Assembly (NCBI GenBank): GCA_963747755.1
Contig: CAVVGK010000003.1
Coordinates: forward strand, 186,001-250,000
Direction: 5' to 3'
Source of the DNA: DATFVA01 sp963747755
GTDB lineage: Bacteria; Bacteroidota; Ignavibacteria; Ignavibacteriales; Ignavibacteriaceae
DNA: 64,000 bases
Shown here: positions 1 through 8,426 of the stretch, piece after piece
How positions within the stretch are numbered: position 1 is the stretch's first letter
Layout: the number at the start of each line of letters is the position of its first letter
Translations under genes and position numbers: made by a program
Notes under the pieces: generated by a model
What the model was told of the DNA's origin: nothing
Databases searched by the model: none
What the model saw: the letters and a program-made list of their open reading frames with translations, nothing else

Positions 1-838
1 TAACAGCTGTAGAACCTATCTGTGCACCTATTGCTGCTCCGAATAGCATTATGACAGCTGCAACCAGCTCAACCCGGCCCTTTAAAGCATACGTGAAACA
101 TCCATAAGCTCCGCTGAATAGGACAGTAATCAAGCTCGTTCCTACAGCTATGGCAGTGGGAAGCCCGATGAGATACACAAGTGCTGGCATAATAATAAAC
201 CCTCCTCCAACTCCCATAAAGCCTGAAAGAAATCCTGTGAACAAAAAAATGATAAAAATTACCCAGATGGAAACACTGTCAATCTCAGATGCCGGAAATG
301 ATATCATGGGGGGCAGGTTTAACTTATATAATTTCTCGGATAGTTTACTTCTCTCTGTTCCTGGTTTTGCGCCTGGTTTATTAATCTGTTCTTCTTCGAT
401 TCGCTTTAATATTCTGGGATGAATAACAAAGTAATCATATAACATATAGCACCCCAGGGCGAATAACATCAACATATAACACCATCGTACCACCATCCCC
501 ACATCTCCTGATTTCTCAAGGGCAATAATCAGTTCAGATCCAACCTCAAGCCCGATTATAGAAGTGACTATAGAGATCAAACCCAGTTTCCAATCAATGT
601 TACCCATCTGATGATGTTTTTTAACCGCACCAATTGATTGACCGAAAATATTCGAAAGGTCCGTCCCTATCGCAAAGGCCATATGGAAACCAAAGATGTT
701 AAGTGCTGGCGTTACTATCCATCCACCGCCGACTCCGAAAAACCCTCCAAGAATACCAACACAAAATCCAATAATCAGTAACAGAAGAATATTAAATTGA
801 ATTCCTGCAACCGGCAGATAAATATTGAATATGTCCAT
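1..838 (-). CDS. TSUP-family (TauE/SafE) anion exporter, C-terminus cut by window edge
   Basis: An integral membrane protein of the sulfite exporter TauE/SafE family, thought to move sulfite, sulfonates or related anions across the inner membrane. The translation shows the duplicated TSUP architecture: a glycine motif GVGGG near residue 33 (GGFFGVGGGW) and a second copy near residue 205 (GFMGVGGGF), each followed by a hydrophobic helix. A hydrophilic loop at about residues 140-180 separates the halves. The ATG at 838 begins the frame and about 279 codons are visible; only the last few residues should be missing. It lies 47 bp after cobA on the same strand, so sulfite or another sulfur anion is the likely substrate, as siroheme serves sulfite reductase. 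Substrate is inferred, family is clear. Confidence 0.88.
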   Translation of the reverse strand, partial: MDIFNIYLPVAGIQFNILLLLIIGFCVGILGGFFGVGGGWIVTPALNIFGFHMAFAIGTDLSNIFGQSIGAVKKHHQMGNIDWKLGLISIVTSIIGLEVGSELIIALEKSGDVGMVVRWCYMLMLFALGCYMLYDYFVIHPRILKRIEEEQINKPGAKPGTERSKLSEKLYKLNLPPMISFPASEIDSVSIWVIFIIFLFTGFLSGFMGVGGGFIIMPALVYLIGLPTAIAVGTSLITVLFSGAYGCFTYALKGRVELVAAVIMLFGAAIGAQIGSTAV

Positions 839-885
839 GTCTTCCTTCAGATACTAGCTGTTTAGAGACTAACTCATGGTTCCGA

Positions 886-1674
886 TTACAACAATTCTTT
901 TATCAAAGTCTTACTGCTTTCGAACCAGGAAATATCGTTTCTTAGGGCAACTGTGGGACTGATCATTATAATAACAGGAGGCTGAAATCTTTGTTTTTTG
1001 AACTCCGTCGAAATCGTATCTATTCTACCTGTAATTGTTCTTTGTTCAGATAAAGTACCGTTTTCAATTACCGCTGCCGGCATTGACGGATCCATTCCAT
1101 GTTTTATGAGTTCGCTGCATATTTTATTTATTCTTGATGCACCCATATAAATGATAAGGTTAGTATTCTTCAGTCCGGCAAGCTTATTCCATTCAACCTG
1201 CGTCTCAGGTTTGCCCGGACATTCATGTGCAGTTATAAGAACGCATTGTGTAATGAGTCCACGATGCGTAATCGGAATCCCGCTATAGATGGGGGCGGAA
1301 AGTCCGGAAGTAATGCCAGGTATAACCTCAAACTCAATTCCCTCACTTTTAAGGGCCGCAGCCTCCTCAGAACCTCTACCAAATACGAAAGGATTTCCTC
1401 CCTTAAGCCTGACAACATCATAACCAAGTTTTGCCTTCTCAATAAGGATTTGAATTATTTTATCCTGCTTAATCGGGTGATGACCCGATTCTTTACCAAC
1501 AAAAATAAGCTCACAGTTGAACTTACATGAAGCAAGAAGATCACCATTTATCAACCGATCATAAACAACAACATCAGCTTTTTTCAGTACTCTGAGGGCT
1601 TTAAGCGTTATAAGCTCGGGATCCCCGGGTCCGGCGCCTGTTATATAAACTTTTCCATATTCCACTTTATTCAC
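886..1674 (-). CDS. cobA: Uroporphyrinogen-III C-methyltransferase (SUMT)
   Basis: Methylates uroporphyrinogen III at C2 and C7 with S-adenosylmethionine to give precorrin-2, the entry point to siroheme and cobalamin. The N-terminal SAM-binding motif GAGPGDPEL, the YDRLI segment, the glycine-rich VRLKGGNPFVFGRG motif and the GIPITHRG motif are all present. Length (262 aa) fits a stand-alone CobA/SUMT rather than a CysG fusion. The frame opens with GTG at 1674, but a second GTG three codons on (1665) has a better-spaced AGGTG upstream and may be the true start. It sits in one operon with the precorrin-2 dehydrogenase gene, so siroheme is the likely product. Confidence 0.93.
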   Translation of the reverse strand: MNKVEYGKVYITGAGPGDPELITLKALRVLKKADVVVYDRLINGDLLASCKFNCELIFVGKESGHHPIKQDKIIQILIEKAKLGYDVVRLKGGNPFVFGRGSEEAAALKSEGIEFEVIPGITSGLSAPIYSGIPITHRGLITQCVLITAHECPGKPETQVEWNKLAGLKNTNLIIYMGASRINKICSELIKHGMDPSMPAAVIENGTLSEQRTITGRIDTISTEFKKQRFQPPVIIMISPTVALRNDISWFESSKTLIKELL

Positions 1675-1686
1675 CTGTCTATATAA

Positions 1687-2271
1687 TTAAATATGCTTAA
1701 GTACATTGATGATAAGGAATCCGGCAGTAATCACGAAAACGATAAGGAATAATGCAATCAGGATATCTGCCTGGGTATCGCGGCTACCTGAGATATTATG
1801 TTCCCTGGCTAAAATATTGTTTATCATTTCAAGGGTTTTTCTGCCTGTCTTTTTAAATTCCTGATCATAATTTGAGATTTCCTGCATACTAAGGTCGGTA
1901 GAACGGATAACATCGAAGAACAGATTGTAATTATCTGACATTTCCGAATAATCTACCTTGAGCTCATTAATCTCATTTTCTTTAAGGGCCTTCATACCAA
2001 TGAGCTCCCCGAATTTCTGATGAAAATCCTCCTTAGCTTTCTGCCAGCGAAGATATCTGTCTTGCGAGTATCCTCTTATCAATAAGTTCTTTTCTTCACG
2101 ACGTAGCTGGAGTTCTGATTCCTTTAATAAATGCACTACCTCTATTATTTGAGTGCTCTTCTCTATCTGCCTTGTTAAAATCCAACCCAATACCCCGCTG
2201 CCGATTATTAAAAGAAGCATTATTGTGAAGGTGATCAGAATTTTTCTCTTTAATATTTTAAGATCACTCAT
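1687..2271 (-). CDS. Small membrane protein with chemoreceptor-like sensor domain and no output domain
   Basis: A 194-aa protein with an N-terminal transmembrane helix (about residues 11-32), a strongly charged helical region of about 130 residues and a second transmembrane helix near the C-terminus (about 170-190). This is the layout of the extracytoplasmic four-helix or HBM-like sensor modules of chemoreceptors and histidine kinases; the segment LRREEKNLLIRG is typical of such helices. There is no HAMP, kinase, methyl-accepting or cyclase domain after the second helix. It lies between the two siroheme genes with gaps of 12 and 24 bp, so it is co-transcribed with them. A role in sensing a sulfur or nitrogen anion is only a guess from position. 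Confidence 0.7.
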   Translation of the reverse strand: MSDLKILKRKILITFTIMLLLIIGSGVLGWILTRQIEKSTQIIEVVHLLKESELQLRREEKNLLIRGYSQDRYLRWQKAKEDFHQKFGELIGMKALKENEINELKVDYSEMSDNYNLFFDVIRSTDLSMQEISNYDQEFKKTGRKTLEMINNILAREHNISGSRDTQADILIALFLIVFVITAGFLIINVLKHI

Positions 2272-2295
2272 ATTATTGCCTGGATAAATATTATT

Positions 2296-2955
2296 CTAAC
2301 AATTGAATTTATTTAGGATTTCTTCAATATGTTCCTGAAGGCTCTTTCTGCCATTTCCATTGAGTATTTTTTCCCAATTCTGTGAAGCAAACTCTTTTAG
2401 TATCCTTGTTTTTGTTTTAGGATCAATATTTTTATTGTGAAGTGTTTGTTCCCTCAGCTTACCCGCCATACTTATTATATCCTCATATACGGGCGGGATA
2501 AGTCCTTCAATCTTATTCTTCATCCTTTTTGTAAAGAAGGGAGCTTTGCCCTGGGAAGAAATTGAGATTGTCAGATCGCCGCGGATAACATTTGCAGGCA
2601 GGATAAAATCGCAAAGAGCTGGATCATCTACTACATTAAGCAGAATTCCCTTTATCGTACAATCTTTCCTAACAGTTCGGTTTATTTCCTGATTATCTGT
2701 TGCACTGAATACAATTCCAAAACCATCAATATATTTTTCCGAATATTCTTTTTTAATAATCTTAATGGAATGATTCTTGGCCAGCTCCAGAATCGGTTTT
2801 GTGATTTTGGGTGAAATCACAGTAATATCTGCTCCGAAGTTAAGAAGGGAGAGGACTTTTCTGTGGGCTATTCTACCCCCGCCCACAACAATACATCTGA
2901 ATTCCTGAAGGTTCATCAGAATAGGGTAGAATCCGGCTTTTTTACTATTTTTCAT
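2296..2955 (-). CDS. Precorrin-2 dehydrogenase / sirohydrochlorin ferrochelatase
   Basis: Matches the Met8/SirC/CysG N-terminal family, which oxidises precorrin-2 to sirohydrochlorin with NAD and in some members inserts iron to give siroheme. The protein starts with the usual YPILMNL segment followed by a Rossmann motif VVGGGRIAHRK (about residues 23-33), then the conserved region around NVVDDPALCDFILPA and ISISSQGKAP. At 219 aa it has the length of a stand-alone enzyme. It is the first gene of the minus-strand siroheme cluster (upstream gap 309 bp), and CobA two genes downstream supplies its substrate. Whether it also chelates iron cannot be told from the sequence. Confidence 0.9.
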   Translation of the reverse strand: MKNSKKAGFYPILMNLQEFRCIVVGGGRIAHRKVLSLLNFGADITVISPKITKPILELAKNHSIKIIKKEYSEKYIDGFGIVFSATDNQEINRTVRKDCTIKGILLNVVDDPALCDFILPANVIRGDLTISISSQGKAPFFTKRMKNKIEGLIPPVYEDIISMAGKLREQTLHNKNIDPKTKTRILKEFASQNWEKILNGNGRKSLQEHIEEILNKFNC

Positions 2956-3264
2956 ATTGTTTTCCCCACCAATCGAAAAATATCAGTTGTCGAAAGAAAA
3001 GCAACCTGCGAAGAAAAACTGTAATCTCTGTGTTGCTAAAAAATGCCTAATTTGAATGGATTTGACACAGAAGCGGGTAAGCACTAACTTTTAGAAGGAA
3101 AGACACCTTTTAGACTCAAATGGATTTAAATCAAAAACGTTCGCCAGCCAAAGCCTCGTATACAGCATTATTTAAGATCCGGGAGTTTAATCGAATTACA
3201 CTTTAAAACCGTTAGTCCGCTTATTTTGCAATTTTGCGGCCATCCTGCCATTCCCATTTTCTTT
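2956..3264. other. Intergenic region without recognised gene
   Basis: 309 bp between the cyclase gene, which ends at 3265, and the first siroheme gene, which starts at 2955, both on the minus strand. It should hold the promoter of the siroheme operon. I found no tRNA, convincing terminator, or riboswitch I recognise, and no ORF with family features. Confidence 0.5.
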
Positions 3265-4704
3265 TCATCTTTTTTTAACATTTATCTCAATTGATACTTC
3301 ACCATCCTCCTCGGGAGGCAGTTTATATTTTTGAGGTACCATGACCTGTGAATTTATACTGGTCGAATTATCAATATTACTTAAATCCACCGGCTCGGTA
3401 TAAATGAACTTTGGCAGATGATTTCCTTCCTCAGGTACAATCAACATCACTTTGGGAGGGTTTGATAAAGCGGAGACTAGTTTTAGATTATCCGGAAGAT
3501 TGCCCGTCGTCTGAACCCTAACTGGCAGGGAAATAATTTTTGTGGCAATGGCATTTACTGTAATTTTTTTCGGTTCTATATCGTATAGAGTTAAACCAGA
3601 TGGAAGCTTCAGGTCTTCTTCATCGATAGCAAATTCATTCCTGCCTTTCTTCAAATCTCCAAGGTTTAGGGATACGACAAGATCAGAAGGATCGAGGAGG
3701 CGAAAAGCCTGCTCAGAACCTTCAAGTGTAACTTCTGCTTTTGATGGTACCTGTTGAGCCAGGTCAAATTTAGAGGTTAGGTTTCTGAATTCAATCGGTA
3801 CAGTGTAATTTCTGAATATTCTGTCAGAATGATAAGCCAGAATGATCCATGCGAATACCGCAATTAAAATGGAAGCTGCAGCTGTGATAATGTTTCTGCG
3901 ATTCCACCATTTAACCTCAAATTCCTTCGATACAGGATAATTTCGATGATAAAATTCTTCGAGTCTGTGCTTTAATTCAACTGTGGATCTCAGGATTTTG
4001 AGCTGACCATTTTCTGCTATGCTTATTGTGCCTCGTTCTTCAGAAACTACGATGGTAAGGGCATCGCAATGCTCAGACAAACCGAGTCCTGCGGCGTGTC
4101 TGGTACTGCCTTCACCCAGGGCTTCCATATTTATGGAGAGGGGAAGGTGAGCTCCGAACCTTGAAATCTTATTGCCTTCAATTATAATCGCTCCGTCATG
4201 TCCGGGAGAACTTGTATTGAATATGCTGTAGAGCAGCGGCGAACTTATTCTGCCTTCGAGCGGAATGCCTCCATTAAGGTGTCTCTCGCATGGCTCTTTT
4301 CCCCGTATCGTAATTAGTGCTCCGGTTCTCTTTTCAGACATTTTGCCTACAGCTTCGGTTAGTATATCAACTGAAGAAGCATAGGTTGATAACCTGGGCT
4401 TCCTCCTGAAGTTTGTCCAGAACCAGGCAAGGTCAATCATCCGCCGGATGTCCGATTGAAATACGATTATAGCGGCAATTAAAATCACTACTATAAGTGT
4501 CTGGATGAGGATTTCTGTAAGATAAAGCTGAAAAAATCTTGCAAGCAGGTAGATAACAGCAAACACAGAGATCGCTGCTACAAGCCTGCGTGAAGCACTT
4601 CTCCTCAGCCAATTGATAAAAATGAACAAAAAGGCTGATACAATTAAAATATCCAGGATATCAACTATCCTTATGTTTGCTGCAAATTCTGAAATCCAAT
4701 TCAT
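3265..4704 (-). CDS. cdaA: Diadenylate cyclase fused to YbbR (CdaR-like) domains
   Basis: Makes the second messenger c-di-AMP from two ATP. The N-terminus has three closely spaced transmembrane helices (about residues 15-85) as in CdaA, then a DisA_N cyclase domain (about 105-260) with the catalytic DGA motif (GHDGAII, about residue 169). The second signature, usually RHR, reads RHA here (STRHAAGLGLSE, about residue 200). A fourth transmembrane helix near residues 270-292 leads to two YbbR-like beta domains (about 300-475). In Firmicutes such domains form the separate regulator CdaR, encoded next to cdaA; here cyclase and regulator are one 479-aa chain. The start codon lies 1 bp after the kynureninase stop, indicating one operon. 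Confidence 0.9.
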   Translation of the reverse strand: MNWISEFAANIRIVDILDILIVSAFLFIFINWLRRSASRRLVAAISVFAVIYLLARFFQLYLTEILIQTLIVVILIAAIIVFQSDIRRMIDLAWFWTNFRRKPRLSTYASSVDILTEAVGKMSEKRTGALITIRGKEPCERHLNGGIPLEGRISSPLLYSIFNTSSPGHDGAIIIEGNKISRFGAHLPLSINMEALGEGSTRHAAGLGLSEHCDALTIVVSEERGTISIAENGQLKILRSTVELKHRLEEFYHRNYPVSKEFEVKWWNRRNIITAAASILIAVFAWIILAYHSDRIFRNYTVPIEFRNLTSKFDLAQQVPSKAEVTLEGSEQAFRLLDPSDLVVSLNLGDLKKGRNEFAIDEEDLKLPSGLTLYDIEPKKITVNAIATKIISLPVRVQTTGNLPDNLKLVSALSNPPKVMLIVPEEGNHLPKFIYTEPVDLSNIDNSTSINSQVMVPQKYKLPPEEDGEVSIEINVKKR

Positions 4705-4705
4705 C

Positions 4706-5905
4706 TTATTTATTTAGATTCTTCACAATTGAAATTAAAATGTCAATTGATTTAATGAGCTGCTCATCTGAAAGATAAGGTGCTGGTCCCAATCTTAGAC
4801 TTCTACCGCGGTAATCAGTTAATACTCCTTCTTTTTTCAGACTTGCCGAAATTTCTCCCGATGAAGATGAAGATAATACCAGGAAACCCCCAACCCGATC
4901 AAGAGTGATACTGCTATTGCGAGTGATAATCTCCGGATCCAGATCAGCGTTATCAAATTTTTCCGCAAGAAGGGAAACCTGATGCTGACTAACTTTCCGA
5001 AGAAATTCCGGTGTCAAATTCATTTCTTTAAAGAACCTGAATACTTCCGAGCCTCTATAGTTGCTGACAGGATCGTAGGTAGCTCCGGCAAATAAAGCCT
5101 GCCCGGAACCATATATTACTTCTCCTGCTTTTTTTTGTCGTGACATAGTTCCGAATTCACTGTACCATCCGGTGATAACTGGACGGAGGTCAGTATCATC
5201 CGGAAATCGAAGAAAACAATTCCCTTCTCCAAGCTGGCAGTATTTATATCCACCTCCGATAATGAATGCATTTTCAAGTTTTTCTTTCTTAATTGAAAAG
5301 GGAACAGCATTAAGCGAATGGTAAACATCAACTAAGAGTTTGGCCCCATACTTCTCACATTTCTCAGCTAAAGGTGAAAGGTTCTCTACAATCTCTCCCG
5401 TATTAAAGAAAACTTTTGAAACAAGTACTGCGCTGGTTTTATCATTCACAGCAGAAATAAGTTTTTCCAAAACATGTCCGGAAGGAGCAGATGGAATTTT
5501 TATGATTTTTATGCCCTCCTCTGCCAGCCTGTCCAGTTGTCGTCTTATTGTATGAAATTCACCATCTGTTGTTATTATATTAATATCATTGTTAATCTGC
5601 AGAGCTGATAAAAAACGGATCAGGAGATCATGGGTGCTTGATGCTAGCGCGATGTTTCCATCAGAATCATCCAGGAGCGATGAATACCCGCGTCTTATAT
5701 CTTCAGCTTTGTCAAACGCTTTTTCCCATTTATCATCTACAAATTCTGCGGCATCAAGCCAGGCTTGTTTTTGTCCTTCAAAGCTGCAGTCAGGCCAGGC
5801 CTGATGAGAGTGTCCTGTAAGCAGCAGCCGTTCTGAAACTTTAAAAGCTGAATAATATTCGGCCAGTGCATTAGGTGTTTTATATATGTTCTCCTGACTA
5901 ACCAT
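4706..5905 (-). CDS. kynU: Kynureninase (PLP-dependent)
   Basis: Cleaves kynurenine (or 3-hydroxykynurenine) to anthranilate (or 3-hydroxyanthranilate) and alanine. It has the fold-type I aminotransferase layout: an early segment LLTGHSHQAWPD (about residue 30), the cofactor-binding Asp in LLVDVYHSL, and the PLP-lysine motif GGGYKYCQLGEGNCFLRFP near residue 225, which closely resembles the YKY-x-x-x-G-G motif of kynureninases. The C-terminal YRGRSLRLGPAPYLS segment is also typical. 399 aa is the normal length. Its start overlaps the end of the tryptophan 2,3-dioxygenase gene by 8 bp, so the two are translationally coupled and supply one pathway. No kynurenine formamidase is visible in the window. 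Confidence 0.9.
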   Translation of the reverse strand: MVSQENIYKTPNALAEYYSAFKVSERLLLTGHSHQAWPDCSFEGQKQAWLDAAEFVDDKWEKAFDKAEDIRRGYSSLLDDSDGNIALASSTHDLLIRFLSALQINNDINIITTDGEFHTIRRQLDRLAEEGIKIIKIPSAPSGHVLEKLISAVNDKTSAVLVSKVFFNTGEIVENLSPLAEKCEKYGAKLLVDVYHSLNAVPFSIKKEKLENAFIIGGGYKYCQLGEGNCFLRFPDDTDLRPVITGWYSEFGTMSRQKKAGEVIYGSGQALFAGATYDPVSNYRGSEVFRFFKEMNLTPEFLRKVSQHQVSLLAEKFDNADLDPEIITRNSSITLDRVGGFLVLSSSSSGEISASLKKEGVLTDYRGRSLRLGPAPYLSDEQLIKSIDILISIVKNLNK

Positions 5906-6692
5906 GCTTTTTCAGCTCCGCTCTTATTTCCCAAAGGTCCGGAAAGAAAGGTTGATTAAGAGTTGTTATTAAATATTGTACCCCGTCTGATCCTCCCGTT
6001 CCTTTTTTTGTCCCTATGGTTCTCTGAACCATCTTTACGTGCCTGTAGCGCCATTCCTGGAAACCTTCATCAAGGTCAACCAGCATTTCACAAAACTGAG
6101 CAGCAGCAGGATCATTCAGGTAAATCTCTTTTAATATATCCTGAATGTTTTCGGAAGCTTCAAGGGGCAGTGAATAATCGCGATTAAGGACTCCTTCAGT
6201 CACATCGTATCCTTTAGTTGCCAGGTATTGAACAAAGGCATCCCACAAAGATGGTTCATTTATCCGCTGTTCAATTTTAATTCTTTCCGTATCACCAAAA
6301 TAAGCTCTTTTCAGCATACCGGGAGTTCTTTTTCCGAGAATTAACTCAAGTTCCCGGAACTGTGCAGACTGAAATCCGCTTGCTGATTCAAGCCTGTCTC
6401 TGAATGAAAGAAATTCCAGCGGAGTCATCGTTTCAAGAATATCTATCTGGGCTACAAGGATTTTGAGGATGGTTAGAATCCTTTTCATTGTGTGTAATGA
6501 CCTTGGTAAATCTGCTTTATCAAGCAAAAGTTTCAGGTAATCCATTTCGTGAAGAATTTCCTTGAACCATAGTTCGTAGGCCTGGTGAATTATGATAAAG
6601 AGCATTTCATCATGCTCCGGACCTGCAGACAGCCGATTCTGCGCACCCAATATCTTATCAAGCTGCAGGTATTCTGAATACTTAAGTGCCAT
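5898..6692 (-). CDS. kynA: Tryptophan 2,3-dioxygenase
   Basis: Haem enzyme that opens the indole ring of tryptophan to N-formylkynurenine. The protein carries the family hallmarks: YSEYLQLDKILGAQ at the N-terminus, the substrate-binding stretch HDEMLFIIIHQAYELWFKEI (about residues 27-46), SFRDRLESASGFQS, and the haem-ligand region YRHVKMVQRTIG followed by GTGGSDGVQYL. 264 aa fits the bacterial TDO size. It is the first gene of a three-gene minus-strand operon with kynU and the diadenylate cyclase. About 540 bp of non-coding sequence lies upstream. Confidence 0.95.
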   Translation of the reverse strand: MALKYSEYLQLDKILGAQNRLSAGPEHDEMLFIIIHQAYELWFKEILHEMDYLKLLLDKADLPRSLHTMKRILTILKILVAQIDILETMTPLEFLSFRDRLESASGFQSAQFRELELILGKRTPGMLKRAYFGDTERIKIEQRINEPSLWDAFVQYLATKGYDVTEGVLNRDYSLPLEASENIQDILKEIYLNDPAAAQFCEMLVDLDEGFQEWRYRHVKMVQRTIGTKKGTGGSDGVQYLITTLNQPFFPDLWEIRAELKKHG

Positions 6693-7239
6693 AATTTTCC
6701 CTGAAATTTATTTTCAAAGTTAACAGAATTTAAGTATCTATTATATAAATGTGGTTTAATTGTTTCAATGTATTGATAATATTTATTCCGTACAGGAATA
6801 TATTTTATAACTTAACATTTCACAAATGCACCTTTTTTTGATCCAATAAACCTGCTATCGGATAACTAATTTTGATAATTGATTTCTCTTACGGTTATTC
6901 TCCGCCCAATGGATCTTGTCATCAGACTTGTGATTTTTTTTACTACAATCGAGGCAAAATTCTATAATTATTGTGATATTTTGATTTATTGTGCTTCTTG
7001 ATAATTGTGATAAGAATATTAAGCCTATTTCCGGGTTATTCTGCGATCATTGATAAGCAGGTTTATTTCAACATTCATGAAGGATATGCTGATTTTAAGT
7101 TCTTTGGCTTGTTCATCCTCTCTTTGATGTGATTATGTTCTCAGTAATGTATATAGGCTGGATCATTGAATCTTACCAGGGAACTTTATATTATAGTTTA
7201 AGTCTAATGAGTAGATGTTGAATAAAGATGGAGAATATT
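6693..7239. other. AT-rich divergent intergenic region
   Basis: About 550 bp between the divergent kynA operon and the first small lipoprotein gene. It must hold promoters for both directions. I see runs of T/A and short repeats of TTGTGATA-type sequence around 6970-7010 but no clear gene, RNA or operator. Confidence 0.5.
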
Positions 7240-7704
7240 ATGAAAATAGTTATGAATCTTTTTGTATTAATCGTGATTACCTTTTCCTTAGCAGCCTGTG
7301 AAAAAGCAAACAATCCCGTCACACCCGTATCTATAGATAAATCTGCAAACGCTTATACCGGAACGTTTGATGTGACATTTAAGGATTATAGAAATTCCTC
7401 CCGAACAGTTTCCGTATCGGGTAATATCACCTTTGATTTCAATACTGATACTTATTCCTATAATGCTGTTGTTGTAAGTACCGATGATAAAGAAATGGCA
7501 ACTACATTACATGATAACGGTACTTATACATTGAAAGGGAACGAGATCAAAATGTTTGATAACGCAACAAAGATGATGAATCCGGCATGGCAGCCAAGTC
7601 TATATCTTTCCGGAACGTATTCCTACAGAAGAGGCGATGCCTCGATCATTATCGAAGGTTCAGGGGATTATGGAAACGTACGTATTGTTCTTAATAATCA
7701 ATAA
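7240..7704 (+). CDS. Small lipoprotein of unknown function, paralogue A
   Basis: A 154-aa predicted lipoprotein: a hydrophobic signal sequence ends in the lipobox LAAC (about residues 16-19), so the mature protein would start at Cys and be membrane anchored. The rest is beta-rich (alternating Thr/Ser/Tyr strands, for example TGTFDVTFKDY, NITFDFNTDTYSY, NGTYTLKGNEIKM), suggesting a small barrel. I chose the ATG at 7240 because GGAG lies just upstream of it; the in-frame ATG at 7228 would add four residues and lacks a good site. It is clearly related to the protein at 8427-8903, with the same order of segments. Function unknown. Confidence 0.75.
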   Translation: MKIVMNLFVLIVITFSLAACEKANNPVTPVSIDKSANAYTGTFDVTFKDYRNSSRTVSVSGNITFDFNTDTYSYNAVVVSTDDKEMATTLHDNGTYTLKGNEIKMFDNATKMMNPAWQPSLYLSGTYSYRRGDASIIIEGSGDYGNVRIVLNNQ

Positions 7705-8426
7705 TTTTATTTAATTTAACCAGACGGAGCTGAAAGCCTGTAATAATTTATATAGTCTTTCATGCTCCGATCCGGGAAGAAATACCGCCAAATTCTTAGA
7801 TTTCTTCCTCCCAGGACCTAGCCTACAGCCGGCTGAAATGTTAATAGTCCTTTTTTAAATAACCCTTCCGCCTGTACAAGTATTATACAAGTCTGCCATT
7901 TTGTCATACCTCAGTTTATACTATTTTAATTTTGGGGAAATGCCGTAGTTATACCGTAGTTGGACTCAAAATGATACATTTCAAAAGCTGCGAAAAAGCG
8001 CGATTTTCCACTGTTGAAAAATTTAACGTATGACAAAATGGCAGTATCCCGGATTGACCATATGATCACTCTAGCGAGTCGCAAATAGGTGTTTTCCCAT
8101 ATATGAGATTAAGCATGATCCAGATGATTATAATAATGAAAATTACCAAGCTTCCTACCTCGACGCACCTTGTCAATATTAGATTTTTATTTATCAGCGT
8201 TTTACACACAGGTAGTTTGCTATGCTTTAGCTTGTTTAAATTATTTAGTTATCTCCCAACAACACACCCTATTAACTAGATACTGTGATAAAAGTCCTGA
8301 TATGGTTGTGAATTTTGACGCAGCCGCTCTTATATAGTGATCTATGAGGTGGCCTCTGAAAGAGAAATATTGCACATTAACAATGCAATACGATGCACAA
8401 TGTATAACAAGATGAGAGGTGACAAG
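7705..8426. other. Repeat-rich intergenic region between paralogous lipoprotein genes
   Basis: About 720 bp with no supported gene but much local structure: a hairpin with arms at 7775-7783 and 7800-7808 (possible terminator of the first gene), the 10-bp palindrome CAGCCGGCTG at 7826-7835, two pairs of direct repeats each with an 11-bp period (TACAAGT at 7875 and 7886; CCGTAGTT at 7943 and 7954), and a 17-bp perfect inverted repeat listed separately. Confidence 0.6.
7893..8044. repeat. 152-bp element bounded by 17-bp perfect inverted repeats
   Basis: CTGCCATTTTGTCATAC at 7893-7909 is repeated exactly in reverse complement at 8028-8044, with 118 bp between. No gene lies inside. The arms could be terminal repeats of a miniature transposable element, although no target-site duplication is obvious, or two widely spaced binding sites for one regulator. 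Each arm contains TGCCA-TTT-TGTCA, itself a near-palindromic operator-like unit. Confidence 0.65.

Noticed and set aside
150..422. Plus-strand 90-codon frame within the TSUP gene
   Set aside because: It is antisense to the well-supported TSUP exporter and has no family features.
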